Assembly: GCA_033807695.1 (NCBI GenBank)
Contig: CM066309.1
Coordinates: 1,426,001-1,490,000, forward strand
From: Daedaleopsis sinensis
Lineage: Eukaryota > Basidiomycota > Agaricomycetes > Polyporales > Polyporaceae
Reading direction: 5' to 3'
Length of the DNA stretch: 64,000 nucleotides
In this document: positions 11,515 through 22,224 of the stretch, one piece after another
Layout: each line of letters opens with the position of its first letter
Numbering within the stretch: the first letter of the stretch is position 1
The notes under the pieces: generated by a model
What the model was told of the DNA's origin: nothing
The model's input: the letters and a program-made list of their open reading frames with translations, nothing else
Databases searched by the model: none
Translations under genes and position numbers: made by a program

Positions 11515-11696
11515 TTAGCAGCAGGGCTGCTGGCGGCCCTCGAGGGGCTCGCTGTATAATCGGCGTAAGTCAACAGCACTGGACAGTGATGCGTGCAACG
11601 TGCTCACCGCTTAGCGACAGTGTCGGCCGGGACGGGGTTCGCAATCGCGCCAGCGACGAGGGCGGCGACGAGGAGGAAGATGGTCTTGAACTGCAT
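11515..11696 (-). CDS. Small secreted peptide precursor with a Lys-Arg site
   Basis: A 41-residue precursor is encoded by two exons, 11608-11696 and 11515-11551 (read on the minus strand). They are separated by a 56-nt intron with donor GTGAGC, a TTGAC branch-like motif and acceptor TACAG. The first 19-20 residues (MQFKTIFLLVAALVAGAIA) form a clear signal peptide. A short pro-segment NPVPADTVAKR ends in a Kex2-type Lys-Arg site, followed by the tail EPLEGRQQPCC. Cleavage after Lys-Arg would release an 11-residue peptide beginning Glu-Pro, and ending in two cysteines. A TATA-like element lies about 165 nt upstream on the same strand. The small size means homology cannot be judged, so the call rests on the signal peptide, splice signals and promoter. 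Without splicing the frame stops right after Lys-Arg. It resembles alpha-factor-like or KEP-type precursors in layout only. Confidence 0.6.
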
Positions 11697-13740
11697 GATA
11701 ATGGTGGTTGAGCAGGAGATCTGTGGATGAACGAGGAAGGGAATGAGCAGATTGTCTGTGTTGCGAGAGCCGATGATGGCCCACCTTCGAGTAATGGAGG
11801 CGAAGATGAGGTCGAAGAAGAGCAGGGAGCTGAGGTACCTCTGGCAGTCACTGCACGCTTTATATCCTGCTCGCTCGGTGGTGGTACGCTAACGCATTAT
11901 TTCCTGATTGTTGCAGGATGACGGCCTTCGGACACGAGCGCGAGGCTTGGACCAGCTATCCGGTTAGGCCGTCCCGCGCGCCGGATTGTGAAAGCGTCCG
12001 AGCCGTGTCGGCGTGAACGCGGATGGTCGTTTGTGGTTCCCCGTCAAGGCTAGACAGACCCCTTCACCGCGGCGCGTGCATCTCTACAAAATGGCTCAAG
12101 ATGATCCGGTGCGGGCCTGGATGTAGACCTTACACATCTCTTACGCACTCAGGCGCGGCAAATGCGATCGATAAACTCGCGGCAACATGAGTTGTAAGTC
12201 CGTCGCCGTACGCTGAGCAGATGGTGAGTGATACGTGCATGTATCACCCTGCGCGCGACAATTGACAGCTTTGCAGTGTGACGGGTTCTTACTACGTCGG
12301 GCATAGCTCAATGGACGGCGCAGCGCCTTCCTTGGGATTTCACACTCCGGATAACACCACCGACGCTACTCGGCCGTCCGAACCTCTCGTGTAACGGTGT
12401 TGGCTGTGTCACCTGCTGCATCACCCGCCATTCGGAGCCCTGTCCATGATCTCATTCTGAATTCTTTGACCTCTAGATCTGGTAGCGTGAAATGATCACC
12501 GGCAAGATGTGCCCTAGATGTGCCGCTCCGGGTGCTTCTGGAAGCCGTCAATGGTCACGTACCTGAATTATGCTCACACACATGCCTTTCGTATCTCGCT
12601 CAGGCGCTGCTAAGGGAGGTGAGCGGGCCACAACACCGAGTCGTCAACAATAACGAACGTGAGGATTACATGTGCCCGACAGCGGGCGTACCGCTAGCCA
12701 TATGGGCCATCCCAGCACGCTACAGCATGCCACTATCAGCTGCGGCTCAGTCCGGCATTAGTGCGTTGGTCGAAGCGCTGACATTCTATGGCACATGATT
12801 CAGTAGCCAGCATAGTAGATAGGATGACAGGATGGCCTTGAACTCAAGCTGCCAAGTCCTTATGAGGGCGCCCTTGACGTATTCTGCCAACGTCAACATC
12901 ATTCGTTCGAAGGTCAGAAGCAGTGGGGGAACGGGATTGTCGCGGGCCGAGATCCCCGAGTTTTGCTTCCGCGAAACGCCCGCTGAGAAGTTCAAGTTGA
13001 CCTCAGAAGTCCTCAGAGTCACTGCTCAGCGCTCAACCACCATCAATCTAAGTATACGGCTCTCGGAGTCCTCCTCCTGCGTCTTCACTGCTCTTAGCTA
13101 TGTACGCATTCAACTAAGGACTACATGACGATTACACTGATAAACCGGTCGTTTACTTAATCAGCATGCTCAGACTCCTCCTCAGCCACTTGAACACAAG
13201 TCCCAGGATGGTGGCTACGTGACGAGACCGAGTGAGTGGCCTCACTTACTGATGTTACCCATTACCCTCTCACCAAACGGACTTAATCAGGCCGCATAGG
13301 CGCGCCTCTGCGCGCTACACGTCGCGGACGGAGTCAGCTTCGTGACGGCAGTAGCTACGCGAGGCGTGCCTTTTCTTGGTATACCGACGCGTAGCCGCTG
13401 CCATGCGACAGCTTATACGAGTGATTAGCTTGCCAGCGGCCTCTGTCGTTCTCAACTTCGATCCCTCCCACCGGCGACCACACAAGCTCCAACTCTTCTA
13501 CTTGCCTACATTCCTGTAGCCGCGACAGATTGACATCACGCGCCCGGCGTCATCTCTTCATGGTATGTCTTCTCTCGCGAATAGATCTTCTGGGTCCCTG
13601 CTCAACAGTTCATTTACTGCATGTGAACGTGAATCCTGTGGATCTTCTGTGGGCGCACACAAGTCCCCGAGCGGTCGTCGACGGTGGTTTGCGAGTGGTC
13701 GCTGTTAACTGCAACATAATATCGTCTGCTGCTCGTATCG
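11697..13740. other. 2-kb gap between small peptide gene and DUF6533 gene
   Basis: Besides the TATA-like box at 11858-11867, no gene is recognised. Short open frames at 12520-12798, 12832-13128 and the opposite strand at 12786-13022 mostly start at non-ATG codons and show no domain, so they are not annotated. A tRNA A-box-like string near 12304 was examined and rejected. Confidence 0.45.
11858..11867 (-). promoter_or_regulatory. TATA-like box of the small secreted peptide gene
   Basis: Reading the minus strand gives GGATATAAAG, about 165 nt upstream of the ATG at 11696. It supports transcription of this strand. Confidence 0.45.
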
Positions 13741-15513
13741 ATGAATGACAGCTCCACCGATGCGGCAGTAATCCAGAGTTATGCATTGTTGTGAGTGGCT
13801 TCTTTGTGTCTCTGTGCTTCGTGGGGAGGGAGGTGTTCAAGAACCTGGTGGATTAGCGCGCAAGGGCAGTATTACACTGTCGCTGCAAGAGGTGAGGGCT
13901 GATTGTAGTGTCCGCCCGTCTCCCCCATTGAAACCCCCCTCAGCCCTTTTCCTATGGGACTATTTTACTACCTTCGATCGAGAGGTGCAGTACATATGGG
14001 GCAATAGAATGTCTGCTGCTTCTGGCCTGTTCATCCTCAATCGATACCTCAACCTCTTAATTTCGATCCTGGACCTTATTGTACAAGCTCCTTTTCTTAC
14101 ACCCAAGGTACGCTCCCCAGATCTTTCGCTATTGTGTGTGATACTCATCTAAGACCTGTTCGTTGACAGAGGTATTCTTAATGACATCTCCCATCTCTGT
14201 CTCTCTGCCGTTGGCCGACATTTCGTTCTCTAGCTGCCATCCCTTGGTTCGCCTGAACCAGTCGCTCTCGCTGCTGGCCACGCTTGTTGTCGCTCGTGAG
14301 TATCCCGCAGCATGTATCACATGGCGACAGACTCACAGGAATAGTTTTCTTCCCACTCCGTGTCTACGCAACCTGGTCGCGAGATTGTCGTCCAGCCCTG
14401 CCTGTTCTGATGCTGGCATTAGTGACCCCGGGCGTATACTTGGTAAGCCGAAACGTGCCCCCCGCGCCGCCCGCGGAATTGACGAAGTCCGATGATGTCA
14501 CTTCGCCTACACAGTACACGACTATCCGCGGAGAACCCATTCCGGCACCCAGACCATCGGTTGGGTGCGCAATCCAAAGGAATATCGACGCCGGGCTGTT
14601 CAGCATGTACGTGACATAAACGTAATCGAAGATGTTCGCTGACGCATTGAAATTCCCGCTTCCAGGCGTAAGTAGACTATCAGTTGCATGGCGCATTCAA
14701 CGTAGCATACGCTGAACATCTCGCTCAAGTTGTTATACTCGAGCGCGCAACGACTATAGCATACGACTTCTTAGTTATACTCTTTACCCTCATGAAGACA
14801 GCAGCGGTACGAAGAGCCGCGCTATCTCTAGACTTACATCCGAGCATAATGGCACTACTACTCAGAGATGGTGAGTTGCTACAGGAGCGTTCAAGTCCAG
14901 TTGGCTAACAGAATGGAACTGCAGGTACAATGTATTTCCTGTGAGCTCTACGCCCTTTGTTCGCATCAGACCCGCGCTGACGGAGTATCAGAGTTTTTCT
15001 TGTAATGAATCTTGCACAGATTATATTCGCAGCGAAAGTACCCGTACGTTTCATCTTGCAACCTACTTGTGCAGTATCGTCTGTAGCCTTAACACCGTGT
15101 CCGCAGGGTACTAACTGGTTATCATTCTTCGTCTCACCGTACGCGCACCAACCTGCTGACACACCCTCACACAACTGACCCTGCCCACCAGCATCACGTC
15201 GATCCTCATCACACGCTTCCTTCTCAACCTCCGCCAGGTCGCCCAGAAGTCCGGACGCTCGCCGAGCTCACAGTGTGTCTCCTCAATAGTGATCTCCACC
15301 CAGCTCCCCAGCATGCGCGTCTCCACCGACTACGTGGGCAACCTGGGCGCGCCCCTGCGCTCGGGCTACGACACGGCTTCCGACGACACGAACGTTTCGT
15401 ACGAAGACAAGCTGCAGTACGTTGAGGAGCCGCTATTAGCGGGACTACCACTTGTCGTGGTGGAGGAGGTGATCACGGCCACAGACGGGGTCGAGATGGA
15501 CCGGTTTGTATAG
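13741..15513 (+). CDS. DUF6533 multi-pass membrane protein
   Basis: This agaricomycete-specific membrane family of unknown function has a receptor-like arrangement of about seven hydrophobic helices. The first exons join in frame: 13741-13790, 13857-13891, 13944-14107, 14154-14295, 14339-14442 and one starting at 14515. They give YYTVAARALFLWDYFTTF and DREVQYIWGNR, the hallmark of the DUF6533 N-terminus. Further matches are SCHPLVRLNQSLSLLATLVV, FFPLRVYATWSRD, AYDFLVILFTLMKT, VFLVMNLAQIIFAAK and the terminal ILITRFLLNLRQVAQKSG. The soluble tail is acidic and ends at 15513. Exons between about 14600 and 15190 are only approximately placed. The start is the first ATG that splices into the conserved domain. 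No substrate or ligand is known for the family. Confidence 0.82.
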
Positions 15514-15739
15514 AGCCCCCCTGTACATATATATACTGCACTCACTTGAGCTTGATTTGAGATTTGTCGCACTGTGATCATTCATTTAGCGCGGACGAAA
15601 GTCAGGACTATCATTCCGGGTGACAAATGCGTCAAGAATCATGTTTTATCTATCGGTCGGTGCGAGAGACTGCCCACCATCCACGCCATCTATCTATGTA
15701 GATACATCCACACATGTACACGGTCTCTGCCCCTCCTCT

Positions 15740-18379
15740 CTACATCGAGAACCGCGCGCGCAAGTAGCTCCCCTTGAGTTGCAGGATGGGGACAATCAGC
15801 AGGAACAGTCCGGCGACGATCGCTGCTTCGGCGCCGAATGCTACGAAAGCGCCGTCGTGACTGACCCAGTCAACCTGGAAGAGCGCGAAGCTGAAGCCGC
15901 CTAGACTGCGCGCAAGGTTGAGCAGCGCAGAGATCTCGCCCTGTCATGCAGAAGTCGTGGATAGTGTCAGCCCTGGGAGAAGGACGGAAAATATTATACT
16001 CACCTGATGCCGAGGGAAGCAGTCGCTGCAGTATGCATCTAAACGCATCGAGGGTAAGCTCACCGAGAGTTATTTGGGAGATCTTCTGTGTGGTTGAGGA
16101 CGTACATATCGCTGCGGTGTTGATCATGGTCGCAATCTGTGCGAACACCCAGCCCGTCACGAGCACTGCGATGTGGAGATGCTTCTCGAACGCCACGCCT
16201 TGGAGCAGGAATCCGCCGACGAACAGCACGACCGCCGGATAGCACGCCCTGAAGGGCCCTGAGCATATTTTGTGGGAACTGTCACGGTATATGGTACGTA
16301 CCAAAGTCGACACTCGGTAACAAATACACCCTTGTTCCGTCGCATGTTGATTTCGAGCAGCCAGTCCATGAAGTACCGTGCTGCGACTTCTCCAATCACG
16401 ACAGCGACCTTGGTTTGACGACAATGAGGCCAGAAACGGCGTATAGAAGCATGATGCGAAAAACGTACTATAGAGCTTGCATATGTTCCAGCGATCTGTA
16501 TCTGGTCATAACCGTAGCCGGCCGGAGCAGGGCGGGCGAGTATGACTGTATTCGTTACCTAAATTGAGATGAAATCACAACATGTCGATAGTCAGCCAAG
16601 TTATAGCACTAACATGGAACCCTATATTGAGTCCGAATACGACACCCTACGTAGGCTCGTCAGCAGGAGAGCGTGCATAGCGAGGGCTCGCGCACCTCAA
16701 ATATGAGAGCAAGAAGTAAGTGGGGCCTCCAAACGACCCGCAGGTTCGCCACTAAAACATCCTTCCACGTGTCGCGATAGCGAGCCGTCTTCATGCCAGT
16801 GATTCCTACTAGAGTCTCGAGGCGGTAGCGCAGCGATGAACGTTTGTATTTTAGGGGATTGGGATTAGGGAGACGACGGTCATACACACTGTGATGCTTA
16901 GGATCAATATACGGGAGACGACATTGAGATATAATGTACACTTACGTCTCTTCCATGCACAAGGCGATGAGGAGAACCACACCAACCCCGAAGAGCGATC
17001 CGACACCGTAGGACCATCTCCAACTGGGTGCACGTTTTCGTTAGCATAGCATGACACTACGATGCGCATATTAAGAAGGGACGCGCTTTGCTCTAGCCAC
17101 AAAGAAACCAAAGCAGAACGGCGCAAGAACAGGCGAGATGACGAAGCCCATGGTCCATATACTGAGCTATGGAAGGGGATCAATAAAAGACAGCGCACAT
17201 TGTGAGTTGCAGACGTACCTTGCGAGCTTGTAGGTGGAAGGGATACATGTCGGTTACGACATACAGCCCCTGAAATGTTACCCTGAGCATGATACGCAAT
17301 ATACATGGCAAGGACGCGTTATACCGAGACCTGAGAGCAAGTCCTGTCAGTGTATGTGAGTATCTGCGCTCCCGAAACAGATGAGGGATACTGACCCAAA
17401 GAAACCACCCAGACAACGCATGGCTGGTGAAGGACAATCATGATGAATAGATGTATGGTCGGATACCGCGTATCAACTCACAAGCGGATGTATTCAGGTT
17501 CGGCGCGAAGGTGGTGCCAATTACGAACGCCAGCGCGAGAACCTGCGACCAGAACAGGACCGGAAGCCGACCATAGCGTCGGATGAGCATGACAGCGAAG
17601 ATGCCTCCCCAGCCTGTGGAGCGACGAATGAGCAACAACTCCTAATGCCGAAACTAAACTTGTGCTCACCTAGCAGAAAGAGAGCCCAGCTATGTAACCA
17701 AACTCATCCATTTACGTTCAATATGATGATTGAAAGCATGGCGTACCCGGATCCTAGTTGTGTCACTCTGTTAGGGGTTGAACCGAACTCCGATGCCATC
17801 GCAAAGACAGCTGCGATGCCTACAAAAGATGCTAGTTAACCCTGGATACAAGAAGAGATACAACGGAGCGCGTTGCTCACCGATAGAAGAATCGAAGTCT
17901 GGGACCATCGCGGCTATTGTCACGATAGCCAGTTGCAGGCTCTTGCGCCTCGAACTCCACTGTAACGAATTCAACGGCCTGTCAGAATTAATTATCTACG
18001 TGCGTACGACGCACGTTCTGTGGGTCATCCGGATCATCTCTAGGCTGGGGCCAAAGAACCTTTGATCCATCGGCCGAGAGCTTCAAGCGTTGTGCGATCT
18101 CGTCTCCGAGTTCCAAGGGTGCAGATCTAGTCCATGGAATTCAGAGCTAAGTGTGAGGCCCAGAGGACAACGATGTTACCGCACTTACCTTGGATCCAGC
18201 ACGAGTCTCCCTGCGTGATTGTACTGATACGTCAGCAAGTACTGATAGGTCTCCTCTGCGACATCTGGGGTGCCACTGGTCAAATCCTTCGCGTCTTCCT
18301 CGAACACTCTAATCTCTCCCTTCCCGACAGAGCTGGTCATTGATAAGTCCTTCATGTCGGGAGAGTGAAGTTCATGCAT
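15740..18379 (-). CDS. MFS transporter, DHA1 drug/H+ antiporter-like (tandem copy A)
   Basis: This is a twelve-helix major facilitator of the plasma membrane, probably a proton-coupled exporter of small organic compounds. The N-terminal soluble part contains KVLWPQPRDDPDDPQN, the (W)PxxxDP(E/D)DPxNW signature common in fungal DHA1 proteins. The loop between helices 2 and 3 shows GWGGIFAVMLIRRYGRLPVLF, and later parts give VVTDMYPFHLQARK, GYGYDQIQIAGTYA and GEISALLNLARSLGGFSFALF. The gene has many short introns and ends with the stop at 15740-15742. The start is taken at 18379 (MHELHSPDMKDL); an alternative Met at MKDL matches the start of the third paralogue. I found no in-frame stop inside recognised exons. 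It is a near-duplicate of the gene at 19576-22224. Confidence 0.85.
18039..18327. repeat. 289-nt stretch identical between MFS copies (unit 1 side)
   Basis: By eye, this stretch is identical to 21881-22169, covering parts of two exons and the intron between them. The next intron (about 17945-17996) is strongly diverged from its partner. Local identity that includes an intron points to recent gene conversion or unequal exchange. Confidence 0.85.
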
Positions 18380-19575
18380 AGTTCTAGATGGAAGTGAAAG
18401 CGAACAGGAATTGAAAGGATAACTCTTTTCTCTAGCGGTGCCCTCGGGCGCGATGCAGGGAGCCGTGAGCAATAGAAGGGTGGTCCTACCCCTTGACCTG
18501 ACCAATACAAGACGGACTTGTCATCCATCTGCAGGTGTACTCGATTCATCGCGACATACTCCCACAGCTGTTAGCCAGAGAGTTTGTTCTGGTGCATATC
18601 ATAGGTGAGTGCAAGCGGATGACACGGGAATATTCACACACGAAAATAGTCATGAGACACAGCGCCTCTGTTAACTTTCGTATTGCACTGCAGTAGGCCT
18701 TGTGCTTATCGCTTTCAGCAAGGAGGATCAGTAACGTGCATGCTCACCTTCGTGCGTTCAGGAGTAAACATCGTCGCATTTTGCTCTGTCTTTCCGCATT
18801 CCGAGTCGTACTGGTTACTCTAATGAACGTATCCTCCGTGTGCACATCGCTTTCTAAGAAGGATGGGAAGTCTGCTCTCCACACGAGGGCGGCCACATCC
18901 CGTAGTCGAAAATAACATCATGGGAGGTCGTATTGAGGGTTATGATCGACACTGAGAATTATCGCGATCCTTGGACTGGATCATCCTTGAACTGGATCGA
19001 CCACTCACCGATACCTAGGTCCGACCTCACACTTCATTCGCACATGTTCTGCTCTGGTCCAACTGGCGTGTCCTATCATGTACCTCTCATGTTGAGATCT
19101 GGAGATGTCATCACCATGCCAATCCAACATGGGCTCGAGTGTAATCCCAGCTGAGTCGTTGTCATTCAGAGTTGCTCTTCAATAAACACCTGTACCGATT
19201 ACTTGAGGATTAAAGATGTCGATGCGCCTCACGTCGATAGAGAGCCTATTGTGCATATCATACCGTGGTAGTAGAAGGCAGGAGTGGTTGGCGCCCAAAC
19301 TCAGCGAGCAGCACGGCGCTAAATCTACGCTGGCTTCGGGCGTCTGCAGTGTAGGACGACACGCAACTTACAATATGGTTTTTAATCAGTCCTTCAAGTT
19401 CAACTCATAGAGACGACGTCGACTATCTCCCTCCTATGATAAAGTTCATCTCACTACTCACCGACACAGGCTAGCTAGCCATGAGAAATGTGGCAGGAGC
19501 TTGAAATCTTCGGTAGCAGCGCCGCCTCGGCAGCCTTCAAGGGGACTCCCGCCACCGTAGATCCATTCCCCCTCT
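18380..19575. other. Upstream region of MFS copy A, duplicated DNA
   Basis: About 1.2 kb of non-coding DNA upstream of copy A, reaching the 3' end of copy B. Most of it (to about 19510) is repeated at 22225-23310 with substitutions, including a shared TGTTAG...AGAGAGTTT element and the block around 19390-19480. No ORF is conserved between the two copies. Confidence 0.65.
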
Positions 19576-22224
19576 TTACATGGAGAACCGCGCGCGCAAG
19601 TAGCTCCCCTTGAGTTGCAGGATGGGAATGATCAGCAGGAACAGTCCGGCGACGATCGCTGCTTCGGCGCCGAATGCTACGAACGCGCCGTCGTGACTGA
19701 CCCAGTCAACCTGGAAGAGCGCGAAGCTGAAGCCGCCTAGACAGCGCGCAAGGTTGAGCAGCGCGGAGATCTCGCCCTGTCATACGGAAGTTGTGGTTAG
19801 TGTCATCTCTGGGAGAATGACGAAAAATAATGCACACCTGATGCCGAGGAAAGCAGTCGCTGCAGTATGCGTCTGTGTACCAGGAAACGAATCGGGGATA
19901 AGATCATCAGCACGTAAGACTGGGGGGTGTTTCGTGTAGATGAGGACGTACATATTGCTGCAGTGTTGATCATGGTCGCAATCTGCGCGAACACCCAGCC
20001 CGCTACAAGCACTGCGATGTGGAGATGCTTCTCAAAGGCTGCGCCTTGCAGCAGGAATCCACCGACGAACAGTACGACTGCCGGATAGCACGCCCTGTGT
20101 GGTCCTGAGCATATTTGTGGGAGTCGTCACGGTCGATGGTACGCACCATAGTCGACACTCAGTGACAAATATACCTTTGTTCTGTCGCATGTTGACTTCG
20201 AGCAGCCAGTCCATGAGGTACCGTGCTGCGACTTCGCCGACGACGACAGCGACCTTGATTGACGATAGTGAGACCCGTATAGATGCTTCATGCGATAAAC
20301 GTACGATAGAGCTTGCATATGTTCCAGCGATCTGTATTTGGTCATAGCCGTAGCCGGCCGGAGGAGGGCGAGCGAGTATGACTGTGTTGGTTACCTGAAA
20401 TGAGATGATGAGACTATGACATGTCGATGGTCAGTCAAGCTATAGCACTGACATGAAACCCTATATTGAGTCCGAGGACGACACCCTACGTAATCGCTCG
20501 TCAGCAAGAGAGCGTGCATAGCGAGGGCTGACGCACCTCAAATATGAGAGCAAGAAGCAAGTGAGGTCTCCAAACGACCCATAGGTTCGCAATTAGAACA
20601 TCCTTCCACGTTTCGCGGTAGCGAGCCATCTTTACGCCAGTGATCCCTACTAGAGTCTCAAGGCGGTAGCGCAGTGATGAGCGTTTGTATTTAAGGGGAT
20701 TGGGATTAGGGAGACGGCGGTCATACACACTGTGATTCTTGGAATCAGGATGCGGCGACGACATCGAGGCATGCCCACTCACGTCTCTTCCATGCACAGG
20801 GCGACGAGGAGGACCACACCGACCCCGAAGAGAGATCCAACGCCATAAGACCATCTCCAACTGGGTGCACGTTTTCGTTAGCATGATACAGGCTATGGCG
20901 AGCATGCTGTGAAGGGACGCACTTTGCTCTAGCCACGAAAAATCCAAAGCAGAACGGCGCAAGAACGGGCGAGATGATGAAGCCCATGGTCCATATACTG
21001 AGCTACGAGAGCGGATCGATCAGAAATAACGCACGTTGCGAGTTGCAGACGTACCTTGCGAGCTTGTAGGTGGAAGGGGTACATGTCTGTTACGGCGTAC
21101 AGCCCCTGAAATGTTACCGTGAGCGTGATACACAATACATTGCAAGGACGCATTATACCGAGACCTGAGAGCAAGTCCTGTCAATGCATGTGAGTATCTG
21201 CGTTCCCGAAGGAGATGAGGTATACTGACCCGAAGAAACCACCAAGGCAACGCATAGCTTGTGAAGGATAATTATGAACGGACCCATGTTCGGATAACGC
21301 GTAACAACTCACAAGCGGATGTGTTGAGGTTCGGCGCAAAGGTAGTCCCAATTACGAACGCTAGCGCGAGGACCTGTGACCAGAACAAGACCGGGAGCCG
21401 ACCATAGCGTCGAATGAGCATGACAGCAAATATACCTCCCCAGCCTGCAGAGTGACGAATGAGTACCAATGCTGCCTAAGTGAACATTTTGCTCACCTAA
21501 CAAGAAGAGAGCCCAGCTGAGCAGCCAAACCCTGGTTGGTTTACGTGAAATATGAATATGGCGATTGAAAGGGCGTACCCAGATCCGAGTTGTGTTACCT
21601 TGTTTGGGGTTGAACCGAACTCCGAGGCCATCGCAAAGACCGCTGCGATGCCTACAAGGGATGGTAGTCAACCCTGGGACACAAGAAAAGATATTACGGA
21701 CCGTGCTTGCTCACCAATAGAGGAATCGAAGTTTGGGACCATCGCGGCTATTGTCACGATAGCTAGCTGTAGACTCTTGCGCCTAAAGCTCCACTGTGAG
21801 GAGTCCGCCGTCCAATCAGAAGCCCCCCTCTGCACACCTACGTGCGTACGACGCACGTTCTGTGGGTCATCCGGATCATTTCTAGGCTGGGGCCAAAGAA
21901 CCTTTGATCCATCGGCCGAGAGCTTCAAGCGTTGTGCGATCTCGTCTCCGAGTTCCAAGGGTGCAGATCTAGTCCATGGAATTCAGAGCTAAGTGTGAGG
22001 CCCAGAGGACAACGATGTTACCGCACTTACCTTGGATCCAGCACGAGTCTCCCTGCGTGATTGTACTGATACGTCAGCAAGTACTGATAGGTCTCCTCTG
22101 CGACATCTGGGGTGCCACTGGTCAAATCCTTCGCGTCTTCCTCGAACACTCTAATCTCTCCCTTCCCGATAGAACTGGTCATCAGTGATAGGTCCTTCAT
22201 GTCGGGAGAGCGAAGTTCATGCAT
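19576..22224 (-). CDS. MFS transporter, DHA1 drug/H+ antiporter-like (tandem copy B)
   Basis: This gene is the tandem paralogue of the one at 15740-18379, with the same exon order and the same motifs (DPDDPQN, GWGGIFAVMLIRRYGRLPVLF, AVTDMYPFHLQARK). The start is taken at 22224 (MHELRSPDMKDL) and the stop is TAA at 19576-19578. Copy B has an extra Leu near residue 14 and several diverged introns. Recognised exons appear open, so I regard it as probably functional, but not all splice sites were re-derived. It is divergently arranged with the third MFS gene, separated by 2.36 kb. Confidence 0.83.
21881..22169. repeat. 289-nt stretch identical between MFS copies (unit 2 side)
   Basis: This is the partner of 18039-18327. 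It is bounded by single mismatches at 21880 and 22170; if one mismatch is allowed the tract extends about 40 nt further left. Confidence 0.85.

Larger units (their letters stand above)
15735..19510. repeat. Tandem segmental duplication, unit 1
   Basis: This block aligns end to end with 19571-23310. It includes a whole MFS gene (-) plus about 1.1 kb of its upstream non-coding DNA. Most of the pair shows scattered substitutions and small indels, including in introns, so the duplication is not brand new. The upstream end is marked in both copies by CTAGCTAGCCATGA. Confidence 0.9.

Noticed and set aside
12295..12370. Possible tRNA: TAGCTCAATGG resembles a pol III A box
   Set aside because: No good B box follows, the D stem has a mismatch, and no 3' strand pairs with the would-be acceptor stem.
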